Of a stretch of DNA of 64,000 nucleotides, positions 16,394-25,799 are shown in pieces (position 1 is the first letter of the stretch; every line of letters starts with the position of its first letter). Position numbers and translations under genes: made by a program. The stretch is from positions 248,001 to 312,000 of the forward strand of contig NZ_SMAJ01000002.1 in assembly GCF_004346225.1 (NCBI RefSeq). The letters run 5' to 3'. This stretch comes from Paralcaligenes ureilyticus. Its GTDB lineage: Bacteria; Pseudomonadota; Gammaproteobacteria; Burkholderiales; Burkholderiaceae_B. Under the pieces are notes generated by a model. It did not search any database. It was not told the origin of the DNA and saw nothing but the letters and a program-made list of their open reading frames with translations.

Positions 16394-18078
16394 CCAATTG
16401 GCGCGTGTGCCGTCTTGAACCGCGTGCCGGCAAAGGTGGCCAGCAGCACCAGCGCCGTCGAGATGAATATCATGATGATCCCCAAAGCGGAAAGCTTGCC
16501 CCACAGCCCGTCATCGGCGAAGCTTAATATCTGGACCGCCAGCACTTCACTGCCCGGCCGGGAAAGGACAACCGATACCGTCAGCTCACGCACGAACATG
16601 GCTGCCATCAATATCCAGGCCGAGACAATGCCCGGCATGAGCAACGGCACGATAATGCGGCGCATGGTTGTCAGCGCGCTCGCGCCGCAGACCAGCGAGG
16701 ACTCTTCCAGATGGCTGTGAACCTGAACGAATGCGCTGGCAAGCGGCCGCACGCCATACGGCAGATAAGTGGCGATGTAGCCCAGAAGCAGCGCAGTCAG
16801 CGTTGCGTAGAGCGGGGTCTGTACAAAAAACCACATGAATCCAATGCCGATGACGATGCCAGGGAAGGCGAACGATAGGTAGCTAAGAGTTTCAAGCAGG
16901 CCGGAAGCACGCGTACGTATCTTGACGACCACGTAGGCCACAAATACCGAGAGAATGACCCCTAGCGTAGCGCCAACGACAGCCAGGAACAGGCTGTTTT
17001 TCAGCGAGAGCAACGAAACAGGGTCTTGCAGCACCTCGATCCAGTGTTTCCAGCTCATCAACGAAAAAGCCCGGGCACTGGGCACCATGGAATAGGGTAC
17101 AAGCGATGTATAGAAAAGCACCGCCACCGGCAGCACGATCATAATAAAAGACAGCACGGCCACCCCGATGAACAGGGGCTGCTTCGCGCGTTTTAGTTCA
17201 ATGACGGCCGGACGGTAACCACGGCCGGAAATCGTCACGTATTTTCCGCTCTCCGCGGTCAAATAGCGGTAAAGAACAATAAGCGCAATAGAGGCCGACA
17301 GCACACTCATACCCAAAGCGGCTGCCTTGCCGTAGTCCGGCGCATAGCCCGTCGCCACCATCTGATACAGGTAAGTCGCCAGCACGTCGATACGGCCCGG
17401 CGTACCCAGAACCCGGGGCACGGCGTACGAGGCCAGGCCACGCACCACGCCCAGAATGAACGCCGCGAGTATGGCGGGCCGCAGCACCGGCAAGGTGATG
17501 CGTACCAGCGTGCGCCACGTGCCCGCTCCAAATACTCTTGATGATTCCTCCAGCGACACGTCGAACGACGCCATCGTCGGCGCGATAATGAGATAGGCGA
17601 TGGGCATGTTCAGCAGCCCTTCGACCAGGATCATGCCCCACAATGAATAGATATTGAACGGCGCGCTTTGCAGGGAGAAAATGTTCTGCAGCATGACGTT
17701 GATCAGTCCGTTGGACGGATTGAGCAGCAGCGCCCAGCTTACCGAGAACAACAGGTGCGGGATCATCATGGGAACAATCGACAGCACCTTGAACACCGGT
17801 TTGCACGGAATATCGGTTCGAGTATTCAAATAGGCCAGGAAAAGCGCAAGGCCAGTCGCCAGTATTGAAGACCCCAGCACGAAAACAAGGGTATTGATGG
17901 TGACGCCCAGCAAAGCCGGATCGGTGTAAGCCGCCACATATTTGCCAAGGGTAAATGTCCCCAGGCCCGTCAACCCTTGAGAAAAGCTGCCTACCAAAAG
18001 CATGACGACCGGGCACAAGGTAAGGAGCCCGACGATGATAATAAGCGACCACGTCAGCGTCGATCTGGACTCATTCAT
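16390..18078 (-). CDS. ABC importer permease, duplicated (FbpB/iron-polyamine type)
   Basis: 562 residues made of two fused permease halves of about six helices each. Each half has an EAA-type loop for contact with the ATPase (around EESSRVFGAGTWRTLVRITLP and EESSLVCGASALTTMRRIIVP). This two-in-one permease is characteristic of the Fe3+/thiamine/2-aminoethylphosphonate group. Last gene of a three-gene operon transcribed leftward (binding protein, ATPase, permease), 12 bp after the ATPase gene. Confidence 0.92.
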   Translation of the reverse strand: MNESRSTLTWSLIIIVGLLTLCPVVMLLVGSFSQGLTGLGTFTLGKYVAAYTDPALLGVTINTLVFVLGSSILATGLALFLAYLNTRTDIPCKPVFKVLSIVPMMIPHLLFSVSWALLLNPSNGLINVMLQNIFSLQSAPFNIYSLWGMILVEGLLNMPIAYLIIAPTMASFDVSLEESSRVFGAGTWRTLVRITLPVLRPAILAAFILGVVRGLASYAVPRVLGTPGRIDVLATYLYQMVATGYAPDYGKAAALGMSVLSASIALIVLYRYLTAESGKYVTISGRGYRPAVIELKRAKQPLFIGVAVLSFIMIVLPVAVLFYTSLVPYSMVPSARAFSLMSWKHWIEVLQDPVSLLSLKNSLFLAVVGATLGVILSVFVAYVVVKIRTRASGLLETLSYLSFAFPGIVIGIGFMWFFVQTPLYATLTALLLGYIATYLPYGVRPLASAFVQVHSHLEESSLVCGASALTTMRRIIVPLLMPGIVSAWILMAAMFVRELTVSVVLSRPGSEVLAVQILSFADDGLWGKLSALGIIMIFISTALVLLATFAGTRFKTAHAPIG

Positions 18079-18090
18079 ACCGTTGCCGCC

Positions 18091-19176
18091 CTAAGCCGAC
18101 ACGAGCAGGCAGTGGGCAGGAGCTATGCTGAAGCCGACCTGATCGCCCTCCTTCACCTTGACATCCGGGTCGATTCTGGCCAGCAAAAGCTCGGTGCCCA
18201 CGCGAATTTCGGCTTCATAAACTTCGCCTACAAAAGCCAGCGACTCAATGCGGCCATTCAACGTGTTGATACCGGCATTTATTTCCCCGCTGGTGATACG
18301 GATAAATTCCGGTCTTATGCACAATGTTGCCGGGCCCGCGACCGGAAGGTCGCGATGTTGGCACGCAATAACACCCAGGCCCGAATCGACGGTAGTCACA
18401 CCATCCTCCTGGCTTCGCACGCGGGAATCGATCAGATTGGCGCGCCCAATAAAATCCGCCACGAATCGGTGGTCGGCATCGAAATAGATTTTTTGCGGCG
18501 ACCCGATCTCAACTATCTTTCCGGCACGCATGACGGCGATCGAGTCCGACAAAGCCAGGGCTTCAACACGATCGTGCGTGACGTAAACAGCAGTGATCTT
18601 AAGCTCCCCTAAAAAGGTTCTGAGCTCCTTACGGGTCTCTTCGCGCAACTTGGCATCCAGGTTGCTTAAAGGTTCGTCGAACAGGATAACCTTGGGCTCG
18701 GCCACCAGGGCTCGTGCCAGGGCGACCCGCTGCTGCTGGCCCCCTGAAAGCCTGGTCGCAGAGCGGCCTTCCACGCCTTCGAGCTGCACAAAGTGCAAGG
18801 TCCTCGCCACTCTTTCGCGGATAAGGTCGCCACGCATGCCGCGAATCTGAAGCGGATAAGCGACATTATCAAAAACGCTCATGTGCGGCCAAATGGCGTA
18901 GGTCTGAAACACCATGCCCAGCCCGCGTTTTTCGGGCGGCACGGCGATGCCTTTTTTCTTTGACCACACCACATCGCCGCCGATGCTTATCTCGCCCTCG
19001 TCGGGCGTCTCCAGGCCGACAATGCAGCGCAGCAATGTGGTTTTGCCGCAACCGCTGGGGCCCAGCAGCGTAAAGATTTCGTTGGCCGGGATGGTCAGGT
19101 CGATATTATCGAGGGCCCTGACCGTTTTACCTTCAGACACATAACTTTTGCTGACGCCCTCGATTCGAATTTCCAT
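18091..19176 (-). CDS. ABC importer ATP-binding protein (FbpC/PotA type)
   Basis: 361 residues. Nucleotide-binding domain with Walker [11 protein letters not shown]-loop ([12 protein letters not shown]), signature LSGGQQQR, Walker [13 protein letters not shown] and the switch His in VTHDR; then a C-terminal TOBE domain (about 240-361) as found in the ferric/spermidine/sugar ATPases. Energises the duplicated permease encoded downstream; 3 bp after the binding-protein gene. Confidence 0.95.
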   Translation of the reverse strand: MEIRIEGVSKSYVSEGKTVRALDNIDLTIPANEIFTLLGPSGCGKTTLLRCIVGLETPDEGEISIGGDVVWSKKKGIAVPPEKRGLGMVFQTYAIWPHMSVFDNVAYPLQIRGMRGDLIRERVARTLHFVQLEGVEGRSATRLSGGQQQRVALARALVAEPKVILFDEPLSNLDAKLREETRKELRTFLGELKITAVYVTHDRVEALALSDSIAVMRAGKIVEIGSPQKIYFDADHRFVADFIGRANLIDSRVRSQEDGVTTVDSGLGVIACQHRDLPVAGPATLCIRPEFIRITSGEINAGINTLNGRIESLAFVGEVYEAEIRVGTELLLARIDPDVKVKEGDQVGFSIAPAHCLLVSA

Positions 19177-19179
19177 TTT

Positions 19180-20214
19180 TTATTTGGCGGCGAATATTTT
19201 GCCGAACTCGTGGCCCCATTTTTGAATTTCATCGTCGGGCAGATCGCGCACCGGCATGACCTTGACCTTGTCTATGCCGTCTATGGGTGGAAAGACCCCC
19301 GGGGCCAGCACGTATTCGCCTACATCCTTGGCCAGCAATTCCATTGCTTTGCGCGAGAGCCAGTAGTCGACAAACGCGTGCGCCGCATCCGGGCGCGGTG
19401 CCTTGGAGGTAACGGAGATCGCTCGCGCCGTACCAAGCAGGGGTTGCCCGCTACGCGGCCCCCAGGCGAGCGGCGCCGGCGCTTTGGTGACAATGTATTT
19501 GGGCATCGAGATGCCGATCAGCTTTTCGCCGCTCTCGATGGGCGCCGGCGTGGGGCCGAATGACGCCACGAACATCGGCTGATTGGCGGCCAGCCCTTTA
19601 ACAAACTGCATCCAGTCGGCCTCGGACTTGAACACGAGCTCCTTTAACCCGACCAACCATGAAATGGTCGAAGAATGATTGGACGGATTGGCCATAACGA
19701 TTTTGTTCTTCCATTTTGGGTCGGTCAAATCTTCATAGCGCTTGGGCGCATCGGCTTCCTTTACATGGTCTTTGTTATACAGGTAAGACACGTATTCAAT
19801 GCCGAAGAGCGTTATGTGTTTGTCTTTTATGGCCCAATCGGGATACCCCGCCGCAGCGGGAGACACATACGGCGCCAGAACCCCGTTTTTTTCAAGCAGC
19901 TCCAGCATGGGTCGCGGCGCTTGCACGACATCGGCCTCGAGCTTGCCCGCGTTGAACTCGGTAAGTATCGTCGGCAGGAACTTCGAGCTGGAGGTGCGGG
20001 TGTATATGCCCTTGATGCCTGTATCGGCATCGAAGGCTTTCATGATCTTTTCTACCGACGTGATATTGGCGTAGAACACAGCCTTGCCCTGCATCTTGGC
20101 TTTGGCCATCGAAGACGCATCCGCGGCGTAGGCCGATGAAAATGCGCCCTGCATGCCGGTCAAGCCTGCAACGCCTGCCAGTTTTAGAAAATTTCGGCGA
20201 TCGATAGTGCCCAT
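19180..20214 (-). CDS. ABC importer periplasmic substrate-binding protein (Fe3+-type fold)
   Basis: 344 residues. The N-terminus carries a twin-arginine style signal (DRRNFLKLAGVAGLTG then AYAAD), predicting export of a folded protein. The body resembles family 1 extracellular binding proteins of the AfuA/FutA group. No clear tyrosine cluster for ferric iron was identified, so the ligand could be iron, phosphonate, thiamine or another small anion. First gene of the operon, preceded by a strong AGGAGG-like site. Confidence 0.88.
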   Translation of the reverse strand: MGTIDRRNFLKLAGVAGLTGMQGAFSSAYAADASSMAKAKMQGKAVFYANITSVEKIMKAFDADTGIKGIYTRTSSSKFLPTILTEFNAGKLEADVVQAPRPMLELLEKNGVLAPYVSPAAAGYPDWAIKDKHITLFGIEYVSYLYNKDHVKEADAPKRYEDLTDPKWKNKIVMANPSNHSSTISWLVGLKELVFKSEADWMQFVKGLAANQPMFVASFGPTPAPIESGEKLIGISMPKYIVTKAPAPLAWGPRSGQPLLGTARAISVTSKAPRPDAAHAFVDYWLSRKAMELLAKDVGEYVLAPGVFPPIDGIDKVKVMPVRDLPDDEIQKWGHEFGKIFAAK

Positions 20215-20240
20215 TCCGATGACCCTCCTTTTGGGTTCGA

Positions 20241-20254
20241 CTTAATGCGTTAAG
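20241..20254. promoter_or_regulatory. Inverted repeat upstream of the ABC importer operon
   Basis: CTTAATGCGTTAAG, 5-bp perfect arms around four bases, 27 bp upstream of the binding-protein start. Possible operator or promoter element; no regulator is assigned. Confidence 0.3.
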
Positions 20255-20283
20255 TTCTTACAACTTGTTTGTATCTTTGGATA

Positions 20284-21600
20284 CTAGCCTTTCAACGATA
20301 TGTTTTCAACGTCCGCGTAATCGTCTGTCGCATCGGCCATATTTTGAATCGTACGTTTGCTTAGCCAAGCCGCCGTCCAGAAACTGATGGCCAAAATGGC
20401 CGCAGCGCAGACAATGGCCCACAACACCACGCCGTAGGATCCGGTCATGCCCCAAAGCCAGGCCGCACCGACAGGCGCCAGCGCCCGCAACAGATTTCCT
20501 GGAACAGCCAACAGGCCGTTGATGGCGCCGTACGCCCGGCGGCCCAGCATTTCGGGCACGACCAGACCACGCACGATAGTGAAGATCCCGTTTGCCGCAC
20601 CCAACACAATAAAGACAGCAATAATGAACCCCACATTGGGCGGCAACAGGATCAGGGCGCCAAACGCCAAGGGGAACATGGCGACCACAAACGCGCCTAT
20701 GCGACGCACCGACAAGCCGGATCCGAAGACGCCAATCAAAATACGCGCTAACACTTGCGCCGGGCCAATGGTAGCGATAGCCGTGACCACGATGCCCGCA
20801 TCCATGCCGCGTTCCAGCAAAATCGGATACATGTGGAAAGCAAAGGCCGAATACATGGCGGCGTATGCCGTCGTCGCAATCATCAGCGCCCAGAACACCG
20901 GCTTGCGCAAGGCTGTGCCGATCTCTTGTTTGTCAGTGCTTGACTGGCCTGCCGAGTCGACAGGCATAACCACAACAACATCTCGCTGGGGGCGAATGAA
21001 CGACAGGTAAGCAACGGCGCAAACGGAAAGGTTGATAAATGCAAGCACCAGCAAGGCATCGCGCCATCCCCATCTATCCAGCAGGAATTGCACGAACGGA
21101 ATGAACAGGGTGCTGGCAAAACCGGCCCAGAGGGTCAATGCGGTGATGCCCGATCGCGTATTGGCCGGTCCTACGCGGCGGGCGATGACGGCAAAGGCAG
21201 GCTCGTACAAAGTCGCGGCCTGTAGCGCGCCAATACCCGCTATGAGTAGATAAAAACTGACAATGCTATCGACTTGAGACCATAGCGCCATGAGCATGGC
21301 CACTGCCACGGAGGCTCCGCCCATCAGTCTGCGCCCATGCCCCCGATCGACCGCAAGGCCAACCGGATAGGCAAGTAAACCGGCCAGTATCAACCCAATT
21401 GTAACGGCGCCATAGACATCGGCCTTGGACCAGCCAAGCTCGGGAATCATGGCTTCGACGATCAAGGGAAAGCTATAGTAAAACGACCCCCATGAGCAGA
21501 TTTGGCCGATGCCCAGCGCCGTAATGAGCACGCGCGGGTTGTCCGGGGTATTTGTGCTATTCGACGGCTCGGAGGCAAGGCTGGTTTGTGTTGGCCACAT
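20284..21600 (-). CDS. MFS transporter (oxalate/formate-antiporter-like)
   Basis: 438 residues, twelve predicted helices. The first helix ends in ICSWGSFYYSFPLIVEAM and is followed by the loop motif GLAVDRGHGRRLMGG, as in the OFA-type and monocarboxylate-like branch of the facilitator superfamily. A hydrophilic stretch of about 24 residues precedes helix 1, so the start could be a little further downstream; no ribosome site supports ATG 21600. Same strand as the ABC operon and 69 bp from it; divergent from chrB. Confidence 0.85.
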   Translation of the reverse strand: MWPTQTSLASEPSNSTNTPDNPRVLITALGIGQICSWGSFYYSFPLIVEAMIPELGWSKADVYGAVTIGLILAGLLAYPVGLAVDRGHGRRLMGGASVAVAMLMALWSQVDSIVSFYLLIAGIGALQAATLYEPAFAVIARRVGPANTRSGITALTLWAGFASTLFIPFVQFLLDRWGWRDALLVLAFINLSVCAVAYLSFIRPQRDVVVVMPVDSAGQSSTDKQEIGTALRKPVFWALMIATTAYAAMYSAFAFHMYPILLERGMDAGIVVTAIATIGPAQVLARILIGVFGSGLSVRRIGAFVVAMFPLAFGALILLPPNVGFIIAVFIVLGAANGIFTIVRGLVVPEMLGRRAYGAINGLLAVPGNLLRALAPVGAAWLWGMTGSYGVVLWAIVCAAAILAISFWTAAWLSKRTIQNMADATDDYADVENISLKG

Positions 21601-21777
21601 GCTTGTTTGAGTTCGACCGACGCATCAGCCCGCAACTGGAGGGAAAAAGATCCCGAGACCTCAATTGTTGCGGAAAGGCCAGGCGATATCAAATGCGTTT
21701 TTGGCACGCATTGAAGACCAAACGGCAGGACTCTCTGGATTGTATCAAGAGCCTCAAGCATTTTAATATAAATATAT

Positions 21778-21792
21778 CTACAATATTTGTAG
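21778..21792. promoter_or_regulatory. Palindrome between the MFS gene and chrB
   Basis: CTACAATATTTGTAG, perfect 6+6 inverted repeat with a 3-base centre, 30 bp upstream of the chrB ATG. A natural operator candidate for ChrB, which represses its own operon in characterised systems; binding here is inferred. Confidence 0.4.
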
Positions 21793-21821
21793 TAAATCCT
21801 ACTTTATCTTAAAATCCGGGC

Positions 21822-22799
21822 ATGGATACTATAAATACGAAGTGGCTGCTTCTTATTATCAGCCTGCCCACCAACAGCGCGACGGCACGAATGCGGATCT
21901 GGCGCGCGCTGAAAACGCTAGGTTGCGGAGCCTTACGAGATGGTGCCTATCTTTTGCCCAATAGCGCCTTGCACCAACAACAATTCAGCGATTTATCTGA
22001 TGAGACCGTACGCGAAGGCGGTAGCGCATGGCTGCTAGCGGTTCATGCGCAAGCTGAAACAGAGATTGATGCCTACCGTGCGCTATTTGACCGCAGCGGC
22101 GACTATGCTGAATTGCTGCATGCATTCTCCGACGCACGGAAAACACTTGCCAAGCTGACACCACAGGAAATCAATCGCGTTTTGCGCAAGCTGCGACGAG
22201 ACTACGAGGCGCTGCGCACCGTCGATTACTTCCCCAATGAGATGAGCGCGCAGGCGGAAGCGGCGTGGATGGATTTCGTCAATGCCGCCGAACTGATATT
22301 GTCGCCCGGCGAGCCGCACTCCATCAACGCGGTCATCCCACAACTCGACACGAACAGTTATCAGAAACGCACCTGGGCGACACGTCGCCATCTCTGGGTC
22401 GATCGTGTCGCCAGTGCATGGCTAATTCGCCACTTTATCGATCGCAAAGCGCGCTTTCTGTGGCTGGATTCTCCGGACGACTGTCCCGCCAAGGCGCTCG
22501 GTTTCGACTTCGACGGTGCCGCCTTCACCCATATCGGCGACCGCGTGACATTCGAGGTACTGCTGGCAAGCTTCGGTCTCGATTCGGATCGTGGTCTGGT
22601 GAGGCTCGGCGCAATGGTGCACGCACTTGACGTTGGCAACGGCTATGTACCGGAAGCCAATGGCTTCGAGGCCATGTTGTCCGGTGCGCGCCAACGTGTG
22701 ACGGACGACGATCAGTTGCTGGCCGAGCTCGAAGTCGTGCTCAATTTGCTGTATGCACATTTTTCCAATGACCCGCAAACCTCGGAAACAAAACGCTAG
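21822..22799 (+). CDS. chrB: Chromate-responsive regulator ChrB
   Basis: 325 residues, normal length for ChrB. The N-terminal part (KWLLLIISLPTNSATARMRI, ALKTLGCGALRDGAYLLP) is the usual regulatory domain, and the C-terminal part starts at TWATRRHLWVDRVASAWLIR and has FDFDGAAFTHIGDRVTFE, the chromate-resistance domain. ChrB senses chromate and controls chrA expression. First gene of chrB-chrA-MFS, 9 bp ahead of chrA. Confidence 0.93.
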   Translation: MDTINTKWLLLIISLPTNSATARMRIWRALKTLGCGALRDGAYLLPNSALHQQQFSDLSDETVREGGSAWLLAVHAQAETEIDAYRALFDRSGDYAELLHAFSDARKTLAKLTPQEINRVLRKLRRDYEALRTVDYFPNEMSAQAEAAWMDFVNAAELILSPGEPHSINAVIPQLDTNSYQKRTWATRRHLWVDRVASAWLIRHFIDRKARFLWLDSPDDCPAKALGFDFDGAAFTHIGDRVTFEVLLASFGLDSDRGLVRLGAMVHALDVGNGYVPEANGFEAMLSGARQRVTDDDQLLAELEVVLNLLYAHFSNDPQTSETKR

Positions 22800-22808
22800 G
22801 CCGAACCC

Positions 22809-23990
22809 ATGGATGCCGCCGAACGCACCGCATCAAAGCCAACCTACACCCTGTGGCAGATCGTTATCTACTTTCTGATGCTTGGCACCTGGGGGTTTGG
22901 CGGCCCAGTGGCGCTGGTGGACTACATGCACCGCGACCTGGTCGATGATCGCCAGTGGATTTCCCAAGAGGATTACAAGGAAGGGCTGGCGCTGGCCCAG
23001 CTCGCACCGGGCCCGCTGGCGGCACAATTGAGTATTTATCTCGGTTTCGTGCACTTCCGGCTGCTCGGCGCGACGCTGACAGGCATTGCCTTCGTCATGC
23101 CCTCTTTTCTGATAGTGGTCGCGCTAGGCTGGGCCTATTTGCGCTTTGGCGGATTACCGTGGATGCAGGCGGTGTTTTACGGCGTCGGCGCCGCAGTGAT
23201 CGGCATCATTGCGATAAGCGCCAAAAAGCTCACTAAAAAAACCGTAGGCAAGGATAAGCTGCTATGGGCGATCTATCTGTTGCTGGCCGTCGTTACGGTC
23301 GCAACCGAATCCGAAATCGCGTGGCTTTTCATCGCCGCAGGTGTATTGGTTTGGTTCGTGCGTGCACCGCCACAGTGGTTGCACAAAGGAGGTTTGAACG
23401 CAGCCGCCCTAATGCAGTTGCCGATCGCCAGCAGTATGTTGAGTACCCTGGACATCCCGCTATTGATACAGATCGGAATCTTCTTCGCCGAAGCAGGCGC
23501 CTTCGTATTCGGCTCCGGCCTGGCGATTGTGCCTTTCCTGTATGGCGGCGTAGTGGCCCAGCATCACTGGCTGACCGACAAGCAGTTCGTCGACGCGGTG
23601 GCGGTAGCGATGATCACGCCGGGGCCTGTCGTCATTACCGTTGGCTTCATCGGCTATCTCGTCGCCGGACTGCCCGGCGCCTTGGTTGCAGCGCTCGCAA
23701 CCTTTCTGCCGTGCTACCTGTTCACGGTAATCCCTGCGCCATACTTCAAAAAATATGGCAAGGTGCCTGGCGTCATTGCGTTCGTGGATGGCATTACGGC
23801 TGCCGCGATCGGTGCCATTGCCGGATCGGTGATCGTGATCGCCAAGCGTTCGATCGTCGATATTCCAACCGCATTGCTCGCCCTTCTCACGATTGCGCTG
23901 CTATGGAAAATCAAGAAACTGCAAGAGCCGGCCATCGTCGCAGCGGCGGCGGTCATCGGCTTGATCATTTACCCATTATTGAAGCACTGA
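22809..23990 (+). CDS. chrA: Chromate efflux transporter ChrA
   Basis: 393 residues, two homologous membrane halves (long-chain CHR). GTWGFGGPVALVDYMHRDLV in the first half and EAGAFVFGSGLAIVPFLYGG in the second are the paired CHR motifs; APGPLAAQLSIYLG and TPGPVVITVGFIGY are also repeated. Exports chromate by proton-coupled antiport. Directly follows chrB. Confidence 0.95.
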   Translation: MDAAERTASKPTYTLWQIVIYFLMLGTWGFGGPVALVDYMHRDLVDDRQWISQEDYKEGLALAQLAPGPLAAQLSIYLGFVHFRLLGATLTGIAFVMPSFLIVVALGWAYLRFGGLPWMQAVFYGVGAAVIGIIAISAKKLTKKTVGKDKLLWAIYLLLAVVTVATESEIAWLFIAAGVLVWFVRAPPQWLHKGGLNAAALMQLPIASSMLSTLDIPLLIQIGIFFAEAGAFVFGSGLAIVPFLYGGVVAQHHWLTDKQFVDAVAVAMITPGPVVITVGFIGYLVAGLPGALVAALATFLPCYLFTVIPAPYFKKYGKVPGVIAFVDGITAAAIGAIAGSVIVIAKRSIVDIPTALLALLTIALLWKIKKLQEPAIVAAAAVIGLIIYPLLKH

Positions 23991-24041
23991 ACCGCGGCAT
24001 TATGCCGTCGACACACATCAAATGTAAGGAAAGGAACCGAA

Positions 24042-25253
24042 ATGAACTCGTCAGTCCATTCCCATTTGTTATGGGCCCGAGGGCTGCGGGCATTCGCCGA
24101 TGGCTATGTCAGCCTGCTGCTGCCACTTTATTTGCTTGCGTTGGGAATGGGGCCATTTCAGGTGGGGATACTCGCCACCGGCACGTTGTTCGGCTCCGGC
24201 GTCCTGACGCTCTTGGTCGGCCTCTACGCCCATCGCCTCAAATATCGCGTGTTGCTGTCGATGGCCGGGCTGCTCATGGCGGGAACAGGTTTTGGCTTTG
24301 CGGCTGTCACCGATTTCTGGCCTTTGCTGATGATCGCGATCGTCGGGACACTGAATCCGTCCAGTGGCGATGTCAGCGTTTTTCTGCCTCTTGAACACGC
24401 GGTCCTTTCAGGGGCGGTGGACGAGCATCGGCGCACCGCGCTCTTCGCTCGCTACAGCCTGATCGGTGCGCTGGCGGGCGCTTTGGGCGCGCTCTTCGCC
24501 GGCGCTCCCGATGTGATGGCGGCTACAGCAAATCTGGACACGAAAACCGCGCTGCAAGCGATGTTTGTTCTGTACGGTGTGTTGGGATTGGTCTCGGCGC
24601 TGATTTATGCCACCTTGCCCATGGAGGTCGGTGCAAACGAGCAAAATGTGCCGCCTGCCCCATTACACAAATCGAAACGCGTCGTCTACACCCTTGCCGC
24701 CTTATTCAGCCTGGATGCGTTCGGAGGCGGTTTTGTGGTGCAGTCCATGGTTGCGTTGTGGCTTTTTGAGAAATTCCAGCTTTCCATTTCGGTTGCCGGG
24801 GCGATCTTTTTCTGGACCGGGATTTTATCGGCCTTCTCGTATCTGGCGGCCAGCCGGATTGCCAACCGTTTCGGGCTGGTGAACACAATGGTATTTACGC
24901 ATTTACCTTCCAGTGTGTTTCTGATTCTTGTCCCCCTCATGCCAACACTGTCTTGGGCAGTACTTTTGCTGCTTGCGCGCAGTGCGCTGTCGCAAATGGA
25001 CGTGCCTACACGAAGTTCGTATGTCATGGCGATCGTGCCGCCCGAAGAACGTGCCGCTGCAGCCAGCATCACCGCGGTTCCACGAAGCCTGGCATCTGCC
25101 GCGAGCCCGCTACTTGCCGGTTATTTGCTGGGTGCATCGACCTTTGGATGGCCGTTGGTCATCGCGGGCGGCTTGAAAATCATCTACGATTTATTGCTGC
25201 TTGGTACGTTTCGGAATATACGGCCACCGGAAGAAAGCGACCGGAAACGCTAG
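24042..25253 (+). CDS. MFS transporter linked to chrBA
   Basis: 403 residues, twelve predicted helices, MFS fold (ARGLRAFADGYVSLLLPLYL in helix 1). Ribosome site AAGGAA. Lies 51 bp after chrA on the same strand, so likely co-transcribed; a role in metal or oxyanion efflux is plausible but unproved. Odd point: the TAG stop codon (25251-25253) is the first three bases of a MITE-like element, so the last codons may have been changed by the insertion. Confidence 0.85.
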   Translation: MNSSVHSHLLWARGLRAFADGYVSLLLPLYLLALGMGPFQVGILATGTLFGSGVLTLLVGLYAHRLKYRVLLSMAGLLMAGTGFGFAAVTDFWPLLMIAIVGTLNPSSGDVSVFLPLEHAVLSGAVDEHRRTALFARYSLIGALAGALGALFAGAPDVMAATANLDTKTALQAMFVLYGVLGLVSALIYATLPMEVGANEQNVPPAPLHKSKRVVYTLAALFSLDAFGGGFVVQSMVALWLFEKFQLSISVAGAIFFWTGILSAFSYLAASRIANRFGLVNTMVFTHLPSSVFLILVPLMPTLSWAVLLLLARSALSQMDVPTRSSYVMAIVPPEERAAAASITAVPRSLASAASPLLAGYLLGASTFGWPLVIAGGLKIIYDLLLLGTFRNIRPPEESDRKR

Positions 25254-25767
25254 AGCATTTTTGGTCAAACGGTATACGGTACGGGATGTTTGGGTATTTG
25301 GTAGCTGGACGTGTTGGTATTTGAAGACGCCGTCTATGGGGGCCGGGGCGAGGCCGGCACGGTATTGCCAGGAACTCACCGGCCTGCAGCCTGCCTCTGT
25401 CACGTTGCCCGCCGCCCCTACACATCTCCCGGCGCATTTCACCAGCGCAGCCGCAGGGCGAGGGGTGGGTACCGTCCGGTCGTTCGGCCAGCGCCGGGTG
25501 CTGACGAAGGGAAGGCGGGGGATGTCGTCGGGCGCTGTCTGAACGGAGCCTCGCGCGCGAGGCGCAGAGAGAGTTCGCCCGACGCCCGCCTGGACGAGGC
25601 AGACCCGGGCAGTCGGAGCGCGCAGCGCCCCGACCGCTGGACGGACCGGACGGTACCCACCCCTCGCCCTGCGGCGTCTTAACAGAATGACCTCACCCCA
25701 AACGGCTCAAAAAAAGAACGACACAAAACCCGTTCAGTTCCGTAAACACTTCAACCGAAAATGCCCC
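25251..25767 (+). mobile_element. MITE-like element, copy A (interrupted)
   Basis: Non-coding element that matches, in inverted orientation, the 220-bp element at 43122-43341. It begins TAGAGCATTTTTGGTCAA and ends with the partner repeat TTCAACCGAAAATG followed by a decayed end (GCCCC instead of GCTCT). The middle carries an AAGACGCCG / CGGCGTCTT hairpin, split here by a 310-bp insert (25360-25669). No transposase is encoded. The left end supplies the stop codon of the upstream MFS gene. Confidence 0.75.
25450..25675. repeat. 226-bp hairpin element with 31-bp perfect inverted repeats
   Basis: Nested in MITE-like copy A. Arms 25450-25480 and 25645-25675 are exact reverse complements over 31 bp. 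Inside are an 8-bp inverted repeat (GTCGGGCG 25527-25534 / CGCCCGAC 25576-25583) and a central perfect 16-bp palindrome GCCTCGCGCGCGAGGC (25548-25563). GC content is well above the surroundings. No gene is encoded. It could be a separate non-autonomous insertion or a structured RNA/terminator; I do not recognise it. Confidence 0.7.
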
Positions 25768-25799
25768 AATCGGATAACCTTACCTACGCAAATCTACGT

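Noticed and set aside
25311-25682. Open frames of 73-123 residues in both directions between the MFS gene and acr3
   Set aside because: They read through the MITE-like element and its GC-rich palindromic insert; composition is repetitive (Arg/Pro/Ala) and no protein family is suggested.
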